The notes under the pieces were generated by a model, which was given only the letters and a program-made list of their open reading frames with translations, ran no database searches and had not been told where the DNA came from. Position numbers and translations under genes: made by a program. Shown here piece by piece: positions 45,276 through 53,741 of a DNA stretch of 64,000 bases. Every line of letters begins with the position of its first letter. Positions within the stretch are counted from its first letter, which is position 1. Source of the DNA: Crocinitomicaceae bacterium (lineage in GTDB: Bacteria; Bacteroidota; Bacteroidia; Flavobacteriales_D; Crocinitomicaceae); the NCBI GenBank assembly GCA_029252405.1, contig JAQXBM010000022.1:297552-361551 (forward strand), written 5' to 3'.

Positions 45276-45309
45276 TTTGAATTCTTTATCGCAGAATGAC
45301 GTACCTTTG
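45276..45309 (+). promoter_or_regulatory. Promoter of the endonuclease gene, predicted leaderless
   Basis: TACCTTTG (45302-45309) fits TAnnTTTG; TTTG at 45276-45279 is the -33 element (22-base spacer). The ATG at 45314 begins four bases after the box. Confidence 0.6.
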
Positions 45310-45313
45310 CTAA

Positions 45314-46366
45314 ATGAAAGTTCTTTTAGCAATCGTTCTCATTTCCATCGGCTACGTATCCTATGCTCAGATTCCTCCAGGATATTACGACTCTGCCCTT
45401 GGCTTTACAGGCGATTCACTAAAGGAAAGACTTCATCTTATTATTGATGATCACACAGAATTCCCCTATACGAGCTCGGGCACCGATGTTTGGGATATTT
45501 TGAAAGAAACGGACAAAGACACGGCAAATCCGAACAACGTAATCCTTCTGTATTCAAGTTGGTCTGTTGATGGCCCACAGGAGTATGCGAATGGTGCAGG
45601 GTGGAACCGTGAACATGTTTGGCCCAGATCGCGTGGCGATTTTAATACATCCGCGGGCGTTGGAACTGATGTGCACGCAATTCGTCCATGTGATATTTCT
45701 GTGAACGCAGCCAGAGCGAACCGTTGGTTTGGTGAGTGCATAGAGGAATATATCGATGGGAGCGGTGCAACTGGAAGCTATTTAAGTTCCAGTTCGTGGG
45801 TGTGGAAACCAAATGACCAGGTTAAAGGGGATGTTGCTCGCATGATTTTTTATATGGCCGTTCGGTACGAAGGAACAAACGGGGAATTAGACTTGGAGTT
45901 GATTGATTCCATCCCTGCCGACGATTTAACGAACTTGCCTATTCACGCGAAGTTCTCGGATTTGTATCAATGGCATTTGGATGATCCAGTGGACGATTGG
46001 GAGCGAAATCGTAATGACATTATATATTATCAATATCAGAACAACCGAAATCCATTTATTGATCATCCTGAATATGCGTTTGATATTTGGGTCGACACAT
46101 CGAGTGTAGGGGTTGAAGAAGTAGGAACAAGTTCACACCTTATAGTATACCCGAATCCAGCGAATGATTATCTAACGATTTCTTGGGAAGACGCAATTGG
46201 CTATACGATCACCGTTTATGATATGACGGGAAGATTAATCCATACAACTAACTTCTTGGCAGGAAAAAATCAGGTGATTGAGGTAAGTGAGTTGGAATGT
46301 GGGAATTATTTAATCCAGGCTTCAAATGAGAATCAAACTAGAACAGTGATTTTTTCGGTGCAATAA
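45314..46366 (+). CDS. Secreted endonuclease I with T9SS type A sorting domain
   Basis: 350 residues: signal peptide MKVLLAIVLISIGYVSYAQ, an endonuclease I (EndA/NucM) domain over about 25-240, and a type A sorting tail over about 275-350 (VYPNPANDYLTISW, ITVYDMTGRLIHTT, LECGNYLIQASN). The nuclease motif is GWNREHVWPRSRGD, then TDVHAIRPCDISVNAARANRWFG, giving the general-base His and the metal-binding Asn. The enzyme should degrade extracellular DNA, perhaps as a nutrient source. Confidence 0.93.
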   Translation: MKVLLAIVLISIGYVSYAQIPPGYYDSALGFTGDSLKERLHLIIDDHTEFPYTSSGTDVWDILKETDKDTANPNNVILLYSSWSVDGPQEYANGAGWNREHVWPRSRGDFNTSAGVGTDVHAIRPCDISVNAARANRWFGECIEEYIDGSGATGSYLSSSSWVWKPNDQVKGDVARMIFYMAVRYEGTNGELDLELIDSIPADDLTNLPIHAKFSDLYQWHLDDPVDDWERNRNDIIYYQYQNNRNPFIDHPEYAFDIWVDTSSVGVEEVGTSSHLIVYPNPANDYLTISWEDAIGYTITVYDMTGRLIHTTNFLAGKNQVIEVSELECGNYLIQASNENQTRTVIFSVQ

Positions 46367-46626
46367 AAGCTCCATATTAGTTCTGGCTGATGAACTGTTT
46401 TTTTCTGAATAATTAATTTGACGCGAATCGCCTAGGAAAAAAAGAATTATCAAAAGATCAAACACCCACTATTTGTCTAAGAGACAATAACTATCCCCCG
46501 TAAGTACTGCGAAAGCTTCACTTTACCTCGTGTTAAAATCTTATCCATCCGTTAGAAATATGTTGAATTTCACATATTACTTCCTAAACCGTTTAAATTC
46601 AATTTTTTCACTAACCCTAAAATTCC

Positions 46627-46634
46627 TACCTTTG
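46627..46634 (+). promoter_or_regulatory. -7 promoter box of the 1058-aa surface protein gene
   Basis: TACCTTTG fits TAnnTTTG and lies 22 bases before the start codon. No TTG is at the expected -33 place. The preceding 260 bases hold no gene. Confidence 0.5.
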
Positions 46635-46656
46635 CATTTGTAACAAAAAAACTATT

Positions 46657-49600
46657 ATGAAAAAACTTCTACTATTATCCGTTCTAGCGGTTGTCGGGTT
46701 GATTGTTCCGAGTGTCGCTACAGCGCAGATAACAACATTCCCGTATACACAGGATTTTGAAGCATTTGCCCAATGTGGTGGGTCGTGTACATCGACTTGT
46801 GCGCTTCAAGACAACTGGGTGAACGCTGCCACAGCAAACAGAGATTTCTCTTCTGACACTGGTGGTACTTCATCATCTCAAACGGGTCCTTCTACAGATT
46901 ACAATCCTGGAACTTCTTCAGGTAGATATCTATATGCAGAGACGTCTAATCCTTGTTATACTGGATCAAACTCTTGGCATTTATTATCGCCAACGATTGA
47001 TTTGACAGGATCAAACGATATCCAATTCACATTCTGGTACCACATGTTGGGTCAGTCAATGGGAACGGCACACGTTGATGTTTCTGAAGACGGAGGTACA
47101 ACTTGGACTTTAGACGTAGTTCCAGCTTGGACTGATAACCAAGATTTATGGCAAGAGCAAGTAGTTTCTTTGGGAGCCTTCACAGGTGTGGTTACTGTAC
47201 GTATCCGTTACGAAAACCCAACGAACTTCTACGGTGACTTTGCTATTGATGATGTTCTTATTTATGATCTATTGCAAAACGATGCTGGTATTTCAGCATT
47301 TGTTAATCCTGCTGTACCAACATGTGCATTCAACGATTCAGTTTCTGTTGAGTTGACAAACTTCGGAACTGATACATTGACATCTGTTGACATTAACTGG
47401 TTGTGGAACGCTGCACCTCAGACTGTAGTAGCGTGGACAGGTTCTTTGGCACCTGGAGCTGCAACTACTGTGTTTCTTGGAACAGTTTCTTACGGAGTTG
47501 GTGATGATTTGATCGCTTACACAGATTTGCCGAATGGTATTGCTGAATTTCCTTCTGGTGCAGGTAACGATAATTCTTCTTTAATAGGTTTATCAACAGG
47601 TTTGTCAGGAACTTACACAATTGGAGCTACAGGAGCATATGTTGATTTCACATCAGCAGTTGCCGACTTGACTACTTTTGGAGTTTGTGGACCAGTGATC
47701 TTCGATGTTGAAGATGGAGTTTACAACGAGCAAGTGGTTCTCGGACCAGTAATTGGAATGAGCGCTGCGAACACAGTAACATTCCGTGGTCAATCAGGAG
47801 ATCCTGCTTTGGCAACACTTACTTTCGCAGCTACATTATTCGATCAAAACTACGTTGTAGCATTCAACGAAGCTGATTACTTCGCATTCGAAGATTTAAC
47901 TATGGAGAATACAGGTGTGACTTACGCTCGCGTTTTGGATTTCCAAGGTGGTTCTGACTGGAACACAATTGAAGGATGTCACTTAACGAATGTTAGTACT
48001 ACAACATCTACTAACAGATGTGTAATTTGGTCTGCGTCAGGTAACATCAACAATAACTGTTCTTTTATCGATAACTTAATCGAAGGAGGAAGTTACGGAG
48101 TTTACTGGTACGGAGCTGGAACAGCATCTTTATCTGAAAATGTAGTGTTTGATGGAAACGAATTCTTAGATAACTACTACTACGGAGCTCAATTGTACTA
48201 TACATTGGATGCAACGTTTACAAACAACCACGTTCACAGTGCGTCTACTTACACAGGGACAAGTTACGGTATCTACTTCTACTACTGTGATGGTGGATTC
48301 AATATGTCTGGAAACCGTGTATATGGTGAAGGAACATTTGGATGGAGATATGCTCTATACCTTGGACAATGTGATGGTGCTGCTTCTAATAGAGGGTTAG
48401 TATCAAACAATATGGTTCAGGCTGGTAGACCAGGAAGTACTGCTTCTGAGTACGGTATCTACTCAACGAACTCTGGATTTATGGATATCTACGGAAACAA
48501 CATTCTTGTTTCTGAAGGTGGTGGATTCTCTCGTGGTTACTACGCAACTAGCGGTGGAGCTACAACAGTAACGAACAACAACTTCGTAAACTACACTGCT
48601 GGTTACGGGGTTTACGTTAACAGTGCTTTCTCAATATCTGAAATGGATTACAACAACATTCACTCACCGGGTGGAAACGTTGGTTACTTCGGTGCTGATC
48701 AATTGACATTGGCAGATTGGCAAACAGCCTCTGGTTTCGATGCAAACAGTATGGATAACGATCCATTGTACCACTCAAATACTGATCTTCACGTTTGTGC
48801 AGATACATTGGATGGAGCTGGAACAGCGCATCCTGATGTAACAGTTGATTTTGATGGTCAGCCACGTGCTGCGACTCCAGACATCGGTGCTGATGAGTTC
48901 TCTCCATTGAGCTCTGAGTTCTTAGGAGCTGATGCTTCAATTTGTACAGGAGACAGCGTTCAGTTGTCAGCTGGTTCACCAAGTGACATGATCATGTGGT
49001 CAACTGGAGACACTACATTGTCTATCTGGGTTTCAACTCCAGGAACATACGATGTATCAATTGCAGGTGTTTGTGGATCAGGAGCTGATACAGTAGTTAT
49101 TTCTGCTGCAGCTGACGTTTACACAAGCTTCTTAGTGGCAGACACGTTACAATTCTGTACTGGTGGTTCAGCAACATTATCATCTAGCATGATGGCTGAT
49201 ACTTACTCTTGGACAGGAGGTTCAACTGCTTCTACATTAACAGTGACTGCAGGTGGAACTTACACATTGGACATCACTGATGCTTGTGGATCAGGTTCAG
49301 AGTCTGTAACTGTTGAAGAGTTGACTGCGCCAGTAGCTGGATTTACATCTACTACGTCGTTCGCAACAGCGATCTTCACAAATACGTCAACTACATCTGG
49401 AACTACAACGTACGATTGGGACTTCGGTGATGGTAACTCATCAACAGAAACTGATCCAATCCACGCGTACAGTAACACAATCACTTACACAGTAACATTG
49501 ACTGTTACTAACGAGTGTGGATCTGATACTTACACTGATACAGTAGCGTTGTCTACTATCGGATTAGATGATTTGTTCTTGAACGGTGATGTTTCGGTTT

Positions 49601-49833
49601 ACCCGAACCCATCTAAAGGAGATTTCACTATCGACATGACAGTATTAGGATCATCTGATATTACAGTTCAAGTTGAGAACATGTTAGGAGCTATCGTTTA
49701 CGAAAACACTCCTGGAACAGTTCAAGGAAATCACTCTGAAAACATCTCATTAGGTAATGCACCTGCTGGAATGTACTTCGTAAGAGTTCTTGCTGGAGAA
49801 CAGCAACTTGTTAAGAAAATTATTGTTGAGTAA
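46657..49833 (+). CDS. Large T9SS-secreted beta-helix/PKD surface protein
   Basis: 1058 residues. Signal peptide to about 24; a MAM-like 'choice-of-anchor J' jelly roll (TFPYTQDFEAFAQCGGSC, NSWHLLSPTIDL, FAIDDVLIYD); a CARDB-like domain (about 208-305); a right-handed beta-helix with Asn/Gly-rich turns (about 310-740); two Ig-like repeats; a PKD domain (YDWDFGDGNSS, about 930); and a type A sorting domain (VSVYPNPSKGDFTIDM to VRVLAGEQQLVKKIIVE). Its strong preference for TAC, AAC and TTC resembles metK and suggests high expression. The helix may bind or cleave polysaccharide; no catalytic site is evident. Confidence 0.88.
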   Translation: MKKLLLLSVLAVVGLIVPSVATAQITTFPYTQDFEAFAQCGGSCTSTCALQDNWVNAATANRDFSSDTGGTSSSQTGPSTDYNPGTSSGRYLYAETSNPCYTGSNSWHLLSPTIDLTGSNDIQFTFWYHMLGQSMGTAHVDVSEDGGTTWTLDVVPAWTDNQDLWQEQVVSLGAFTGVVTVRIRYENPTNFYGDFAIDDVLIYDLLQNDAGISAFVNPAVPTCAFNDSVSVELTNFGTDTLTSVDINWLWNAAPQTVVAWTGSLAPGAATTVFLGTVSYGVGDDLIAYTDLPNGIAEFPSGAGNDNSSLIGLSTGLSGTYTIGATGAYVDFTSAVADLTTFGVCGPVIFDVEDGVYNEQVVLGPVIGMSAANTVTFRGQSGDPALATLTFAATLFDQNYVVAFNEADYFAFEDLTMENTGVTYARVLDFQGGSDWNTIEGCHLTNVSTTTSTNRCVIWSASGNINNNCSFIDNLIEGGSYGVYWYGAGTASLSENVVFDGNEFLDNYYYGAQLYYTLDATFTNNHVHSASTYTGTSYGIYFYYCDGGFNMSGNRVYGEGTFGWRYALYLGQCDGAASNRGLVSNNMVQAGRPGSTASEYGIYSTNSGFMDIYGNNILVSEGGGFSRGYYATSGGATTVTNNNFVNYTAGYGVYVNSAFSISEMDYNNIHSPGGNVGYFGADQLTLADWQTASGFDANSMDNDPLYHSNTDLHVCADTLDGAGTAHPDVTVDFDGQPRAATPDIGADEFSPLSSEFLGADASICTGDSVQLSAGSPSDMIMWSTGDTTLSIWVSTPGTYDVSIAGVCGSGADTVVISAAADVYTSFLVADTLQFCTGGSATLSSSMMADTYSWTGGSTASTLTVTAGGTYTLDITDACGSGSESVTVEELTAPVAGFTSTTSFATAIFTNTSTTSGTTTYDWDFGDGNSSTETDPIHAYSNTITYTVTLTVTNECGSDTYTDTVALSTIGLDDLFLNGDVSVYPNPSKGDFTIDMTVLGSSDITVQVENMLGAIVYENTPGTVQGNHSENISLGNAPAGMYFVRVLAGEQQLVKKIIVE

Positions 49834-49852
49834 TTCAACCACTAATTTTGAA

Positions 49853-49883
49853 AAGGTCTTCTCATTGAGAAGGCCTTTTTTTT
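49853..49883 (+). terminator. Terminator of the surface protein gene
   Basis: AAGGTCTTCTC and its near-complement GAGAAGGCCTT form a stem followed by a run of T. Confidence 0.82.
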
Positions 49884-49950
49884 GTGCCCAATGGTTAGAA
49901 CACCAAAGATGATTAAGCCATGTGGGCTGCTTGTCAAATGGAGGGCTCTC

Positions 49951-50013
49951 GGGCGTGCTATCCGCTATAGTCTAGGGATGTAACCCTAGAGCTGCCGCTC
50001 CTATCACTAGCGC
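49951..50013. repeat. Structured repeat element, copy 2 (GCTATCCGCTATA...GCCGCTCCTATC)
   Basis: The two conserved boxes are at 49957-49969 and 49994-50005, identical to copy 1 at 32579-32641. The interior hairpin is TCTAGGG-ATGTAA-CCCTAGA (49971-49990), unrelated in sequence to the hairpin of copy 1 but in the same position. Confidence 0.7.
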
Positions 50014-50238
50014 GAAGCTCATTTCACAGTGCGAAATTCCCGCCTAGGGCGAAAAGCGACAGCTTCTAGAGGAGAAAGGGTCATTGCGAATAACAGCTGC
50101 GCCTAGCTCGCTAACAGCAGATGTATGCTGCAATAGCTTTTCCCGATGGAACTTCAGCTTGTAGACTGTTAAAGGCGCCAAAACACCAAACAAATACACC
50201 CAAGTCCCAACTTCCTCGGAAAACCAGAAAGTCTAGCG

Positions 50239-50265
50239 ATCGGACAATCGGACAATCGGACAATC
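50239..50265. repeat. Tandem 8-base repeat
   Basis: ATCGGACA occurs three times in a row, followed by a partial fourth unit (ATC). Confidence 0.8.
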
Positions 50266-50303
50266 AAATATTCCAACGACCCAAGTGAGGCGAGCCAAAG
50301 CAG

Positions 50304-50336
50304 AAAAGACCACCTATCAATAGACAGGCGGCCTTT
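50304..50336 (-). terminator. Imperfect hairpin, possible terminator of the BamA-like operon
   Basis: On the minus strand AAAGGCCGCCTGTC pairs imperfectly with GATAGGTGGTCTTT and leads into TTTTCT. It lies about 280 bases after the gene ending at 50613. Confidence 0.4.
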
Positions 50337-50612
50337 CAAGTACTGCTCTACGCGTTATGACATATACCTAACTTAACCAAATCACTTACGTAGGTGCATG
50401 AAATTGGGAAGTTGACATTCCAATCGAAATGAGGGATCATTTACCATGGATATTTGTGCTCTGCACTCTAACCACTATTACGCTTTAAACAAAGTGTCAA
50501 CTTCACCAACTGATTATTAGAGGGGAGTTTCACAATTTTTCTAATAGCTTCAGCTTTACTGAAACAAATATAAGAGAAAAATGACACAAAAATGTAAACT
50601 AAGTGTAATTTT

Positions 50613-51881
50613 TTAGAAAAATTGTCCAAATCCGAAGGTGAAACCACGCTGAGAAGGATCGAAAGGATTAACCGAATAATCGATACGGATGCATGTCTTA
50701 TAGAGAATATTTAGGTTGAAACGTAGGCCAGCTCCCAAAAATAGGCTCGGGTTTTCATCATCAAAAAAGGTATTGAATGATTTGCCAGCTTCGCGCAGCG
50801 CTCCGTAATCAAAAAATGCCGCAGATTGCAAGGTTACATATTTGTGCAGCCAAAGTGAATGACGGTACTCACCGTTAACAACAATTTCTGCCGTTCCGCG
50901 CTCAACACGGTTACCAATTCCGCGCACGTTTAAGAATCCATCTAGCACGAATGGAGCAAAAGGACTTTCTTCATTACTTGAGGTCCCGATACGCACAGAT
51001 GCGGCGAGATTTCCACGTTCTCCAACCAATTTGTAGTAGCTTCCGCTCAACTGAAGTTTCAAGAAGCTTGGCGCATTATCCGAATAGGTTTTGATCCATT
51101 CACCGTAGACGCGAGCTTTCCAGCCTTCCAAACGTTCAAATAAATACTCAACGCGGTTTGTCTCTACATGCAATCGCAGTTGGTGCTTGTTAAAATTGAA
51201 ACGCTTTTGTCCGAATAAATCAAAGGCATCATCGCGCTGTGAATAGTCTTCGTACATGTAGGCAGCACCAATACCGGCATTGGTGTAACGCCCGAGCCAA
51301 TAATGACCCCCAACAGAAACAGAGTAATTGTCAAAATTGAAGGAGCTCACTGTATCTACCCCTGTTGAATCTGCGAAATACAAGGGTTCAATGGTGGAGT
51401 ACTTGGCGAGTGCGAATTCGTGTCCTGTATTTTGGTTGGAGTGACGTTTTGCTGTGTGAAAAAGAGAAAGCGAGTGGCGATCATAAAATTGATACAAAGC
51501 GCCGATGGACTGCGCGCGCCCCAAAAAGTTAATGTGATTCGCACCCAATTGCAATTTCAACTGATCATCAAATCCGGAAATGGAAATAATGGGGTACAAA
51601 TAATTGGCTTCGCGAATGGTAAATGTCAAATTGTAGGAAACAGAATCTGTCGTTTCCGCGCTTCCTTCGACTTGAAAAAAGAGATTGAGATTTCGCAATA
51701 AGAAGATGTCATCCTTAAACTGCTTGTCCATGAACTCACCGCTCTCCTTACAGGAAATGATGTCGCGCAAGTAATCTTCCTTCGTAATGGTCAGGCCAGC
51801 GAAGGAAATGGATTTAATTTGCTGCGAGTAAGCTTCTTGAAAACATAGAGTCAATAAGAATAGACAAACAATTCGGATCAC
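50613..51881 (-). CDS. BamA/TamA-like outer-membrane protein with one POTRA domain
   Basis: 422 residues beginning with GTG at 51881, overlapping the upstream stop (GTGA). After a signal peptide (MIRIVCLFLLTLCFQEAYSQ) comes one POTRA-like domain (IKSISFAGLTITKEDYLRDII, then NLFFQVEGSAETTDSVSYNLTFTIREA) and a 16-strand-type barrel ending PFDPSQRGFTFGFGQFF, with a terminal aromatic. FLNVRGIGNRVERG resembles the conserved VRGY/F loop of the Omp85 superfamily. A single POTRA is fewer than BamA's five, so it is an accessory Omp85 member rather than BamA. Coupled to the DUF547-barrel gene. Confidence 0.8.
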   Translation of the reverse strand: MIRIVCLFLLTLCFQEAYSQQIKSISFAGLTITKEDYLRDIISCKESGEFMDKQFKDDIFLLRNLNLFFQVEGSAETTDSVSYNLTFTIREANYLYPIISISGFDDQLKLQLGANHINFLGRAQSIGALYQFYDRHSLSLFHTAKRHSNQNTGHEFALAKYSTIEPLYFADSTGVDTVSSFNFDNYSVSVGGHYWLGRYTNAGIGAAYMYEDYSQRDDAFDLFGQKRFNFNKHQLRLHVETNRVEYLFERLEGWKARVYGEWIKTYSDNAPSFLKLQLSGSYYKLVGERGNLAASVRIGTSSNEESPFAPFVLDGFLNVRGIGNRVERGTAEIVVNGEYRHSLWLHKYVTLQSAAFFDYGALREAGKSFNTFFDDENPSLFLGAGLRFNLNILYKTCIRIDYSVNPFDPSQRGFTFGFGQFF

Positions 51882-53491
51882 TTAGTCAAAAATTTGACAC
51901 CTAAGTTAAGGGTATTTCCAAGACCTGAATTACGTCCACGCCAGAAATTTGTGTACAATAATTCGACGTTCAAGTTTGGTAAGAATTGATATTTAAACCC
52001 TACTCCTGAAGCAGTATAATTCATCGAAACTCCAACCGGATCGTTGATTATTGGATCATTTGGAGCGATATTATTCGTGAATCGATGTACGTGCTGAGTC
52101 ATCGCGTATACCGTAATCTTCTTGGTAGGAAAATAGCTCAGGAATGCACTCGCTGGAATGTCTAACATGCTAATTTGCGTTTCATTTCGTCTGAATCGAA
52201 ACCAAAGATCGACTTCAGTAAACAACTGGAAATCACCCCATGTCTTCGAATAAAAGATCTGATTCCACCACGTGTAGCGGTTCCAATCTGCCCAGTACAA
52301 TCCTGTAATACCTTGACTGAGGTCCGCAGATCTTCCTTCTGGGTCTTCGATAGTTGGTATGAGGAATGTACTTTGAATCGAGAAATCAGAGACATTCTTA
52401 AACGGTTGAACTTTCACGCGCAATCCAACCGATGTAACGCCTACACGTGCTGTGTCGTTATTGCGGAACGAAAACGCAGTAGAAACGCCTGATAATGTCG
52501 TGTCGCTCGAACGTCCAGAATATCTAAAATTCACATCCACTCCTAAGTTGATGCGCTTGTTTTTGGTAACTCCCAAGGTATATTGAAATAGATGTGTGAC
52601 AAATGTCTCTCGGCTACCACCAAAGCGTGATCCCATCCATTCGCCGTGATCCTGAGTGTAAAGTGTATTGAAAAGCGTAAAATCCGACTTTCCTTTCCCC
52701 AATAAACTTCCGGCTGTAAAGGTTTGAAGATTCGTTCCATTATCCGTTGGATTTGGAGCTGTTGATCCTCCTTCTGTCGGTTTTGAGGCATTTGCATCAT
52801 TCAGCGTCCAATCGTACGGGTAGTGCTGGACGCGGTAGCTATCATCAAACTTATCTGTTCTAAACCCATTGATGTAGGCAATCACTTCTTTCTTATTCTT
52901 CCCAAAATCTTCTTCGTACCAGTTGAAAATCTCGGATAAATAGATTGTTTTACTATCATCTGTTGAATAAACAAACGCTGAATTGTTCAATGCTAAATTC
53001 GCTTGCTGATCGAGCTGCGTATCCAAGAATTCTGTGCGATAGGCAAAATTGGTGATTGGAGGACATCCCAAAGCGCCACAAACAAGTGCAAAGTGCAGAC
53101 GTGGATCAGTATGTTCCTTTCGAAGGATGCCGTTTTCAAGGTAGTCTAATGAAGTTTTTTCTCCATTTAGATTGAATGTCTTGTCTGTGAAGAACCCGCT
53201 GTCGTCCATTGGTGATCCTACGGGATAACTGTTCGCGATTTTAGAAATCACAAACAAGTTGTACACGTTAATCAGGTAAGCTTTTTCCTGTCCTCCAGGA
53301 GAAGCGTTCGCGCCGATGTATTCAATCAGTTTTGGAAGATTTGGATCGGATTTTACCGCCGTATAATCAACCTTTCCATCAGAACAATGTGTTCCAAGGA
53401 AATTATCTGCTGTCGCGAAGAAATCGAAATCGTTCTGTGAGAATCCTGTTGAGATCAATAGGGAAAATAGAAGCGTTGAGAAGTATTTCAT
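51878..53491 (-). CDS. DUF547 domain fused to an outer-membrane beta barrel
   Basis: The start is placed at ATG 53491 (MKYFSTLLFSLLISTGFSQ, signal peptide), giving 537 residues. Residues about 25-225 are DUF547: YLINVYNLFVISKIA, LRKEHTDPRLHFALVCGALGCPPI, IYLSEIFNWYEEDFG. DUF547 has a thioredoxin/papain-like relation and a conserved Cys. A linker rich in Thr/Pro/Asn (GGSTAPNPTDNGT) precedes a barrel (about 270-537) ending LNLGVKFLTK. DUF547 is usually a stand-alone domain; the fusion and its coupling to an Omp85-type protein are notable. Start codons upstream of 53491 add sequence that is not signal-like. Confidence 0.8.
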   Translation of the reverse strand: MKYFSTLLFSLLISTGFSQNDFDFFATADNFLGTHCSDGKVDYTAVKSDPNLPKLIEYIGANASPGGQEKAYLINVYNLFVISKIANSYPVGSPMDDSGFFTDKTFNLNGEKTSLDYLENGILRKEHTDPRLHFALVCGALGCPPITNFAYRTEFLDTQLDQQANLALNNSAFVYSTDDSKTIYLSEIFNWYEEDFGKNKKEVIAYINGFRTDKFDDSYRVQHYPYDWTLNDANASKPTEGGSTAPNPTDNGTNLQTFTAGSLLGKGKSDFTLFNTLYTQDHGEWMGSRFGGSRETFVTHLFQYTLGVTKNKRINLGVDVNFRYSGRSSDTTLSGVSTAFSFRNNDTARVGVTSVGLRVKVQPFKNVSDFSIQSTFLIPTIEDPEGRSADLSQGITGLYWADWNRYTWWNQIFYSKTWGDFQLFTEVDLWFRFRRNETQISMLDIPASAFLSYFPTKKITVYAMTQHVHRFTNNIAPNDPIINDPVGVSMNYTASGVGFKYQFLPNLNVELLYTNFWRGRNSGLGNTLNLGVKFLTK

Positions 53492-53664
53492 AATTAAATA
53501 TACTGATAAGCTAAAGATTGGTATCGTTTTTCGCCTTAGACGACAATATAGAGACTGACTTACAGACATTTTTCCATATGATTAGAACAATCGTGGAATC
53601 CTATCAACCGATGGGGCAGAGTATCGTGAGAACTCAAGTCATAAATCAAAATTACCTAAATAAA

Positions 53665-53702
53665 ATGATTAGAAATTAATCATAAAACGATTAAAATTTA
53701 AT
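53665..53702 (+). promoter_or_regulatory. Two palindromes at the polymerase cassette promoter (candidate SOS-type operator)
   Basis: ATGATTA-GAAAT-TAATCAT (53665-53683) is a perfect 7+5+7 inverted repeat. ATTAAA-A-TTTAAT (53690-53702) is a perfect 6+1+6 repeat and touches the -7 box TACATTTG (53702-53709). A repressor bound here would block transcription of dnaE2 and the Y-family gene. Confidence 0.5.
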
Positions 53703-53741
53703 ACATTTGTTTCTCAACCTCACAACAACATATCAAACATT

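Larger units (their letters stand above)
49884..50612. other. Gene-free repeat-rich region
   Basis: About 730 bases with no credible gene. It holds repeat element copy 2 (49951-50013), a run of three 8-base units (50239-50265), an imperfect terminator-like hairpin (50304-50336) and a 10-bp inverted repeat (50408-50417 / 50495-50504). Confidence 0.6.

Noticed and set aside
50239..50265. CRISPR-like array
   Set aside because: Three contiguous 8-base units without spacers; no repeat/spacer structure or cas genes anywhere in the window.
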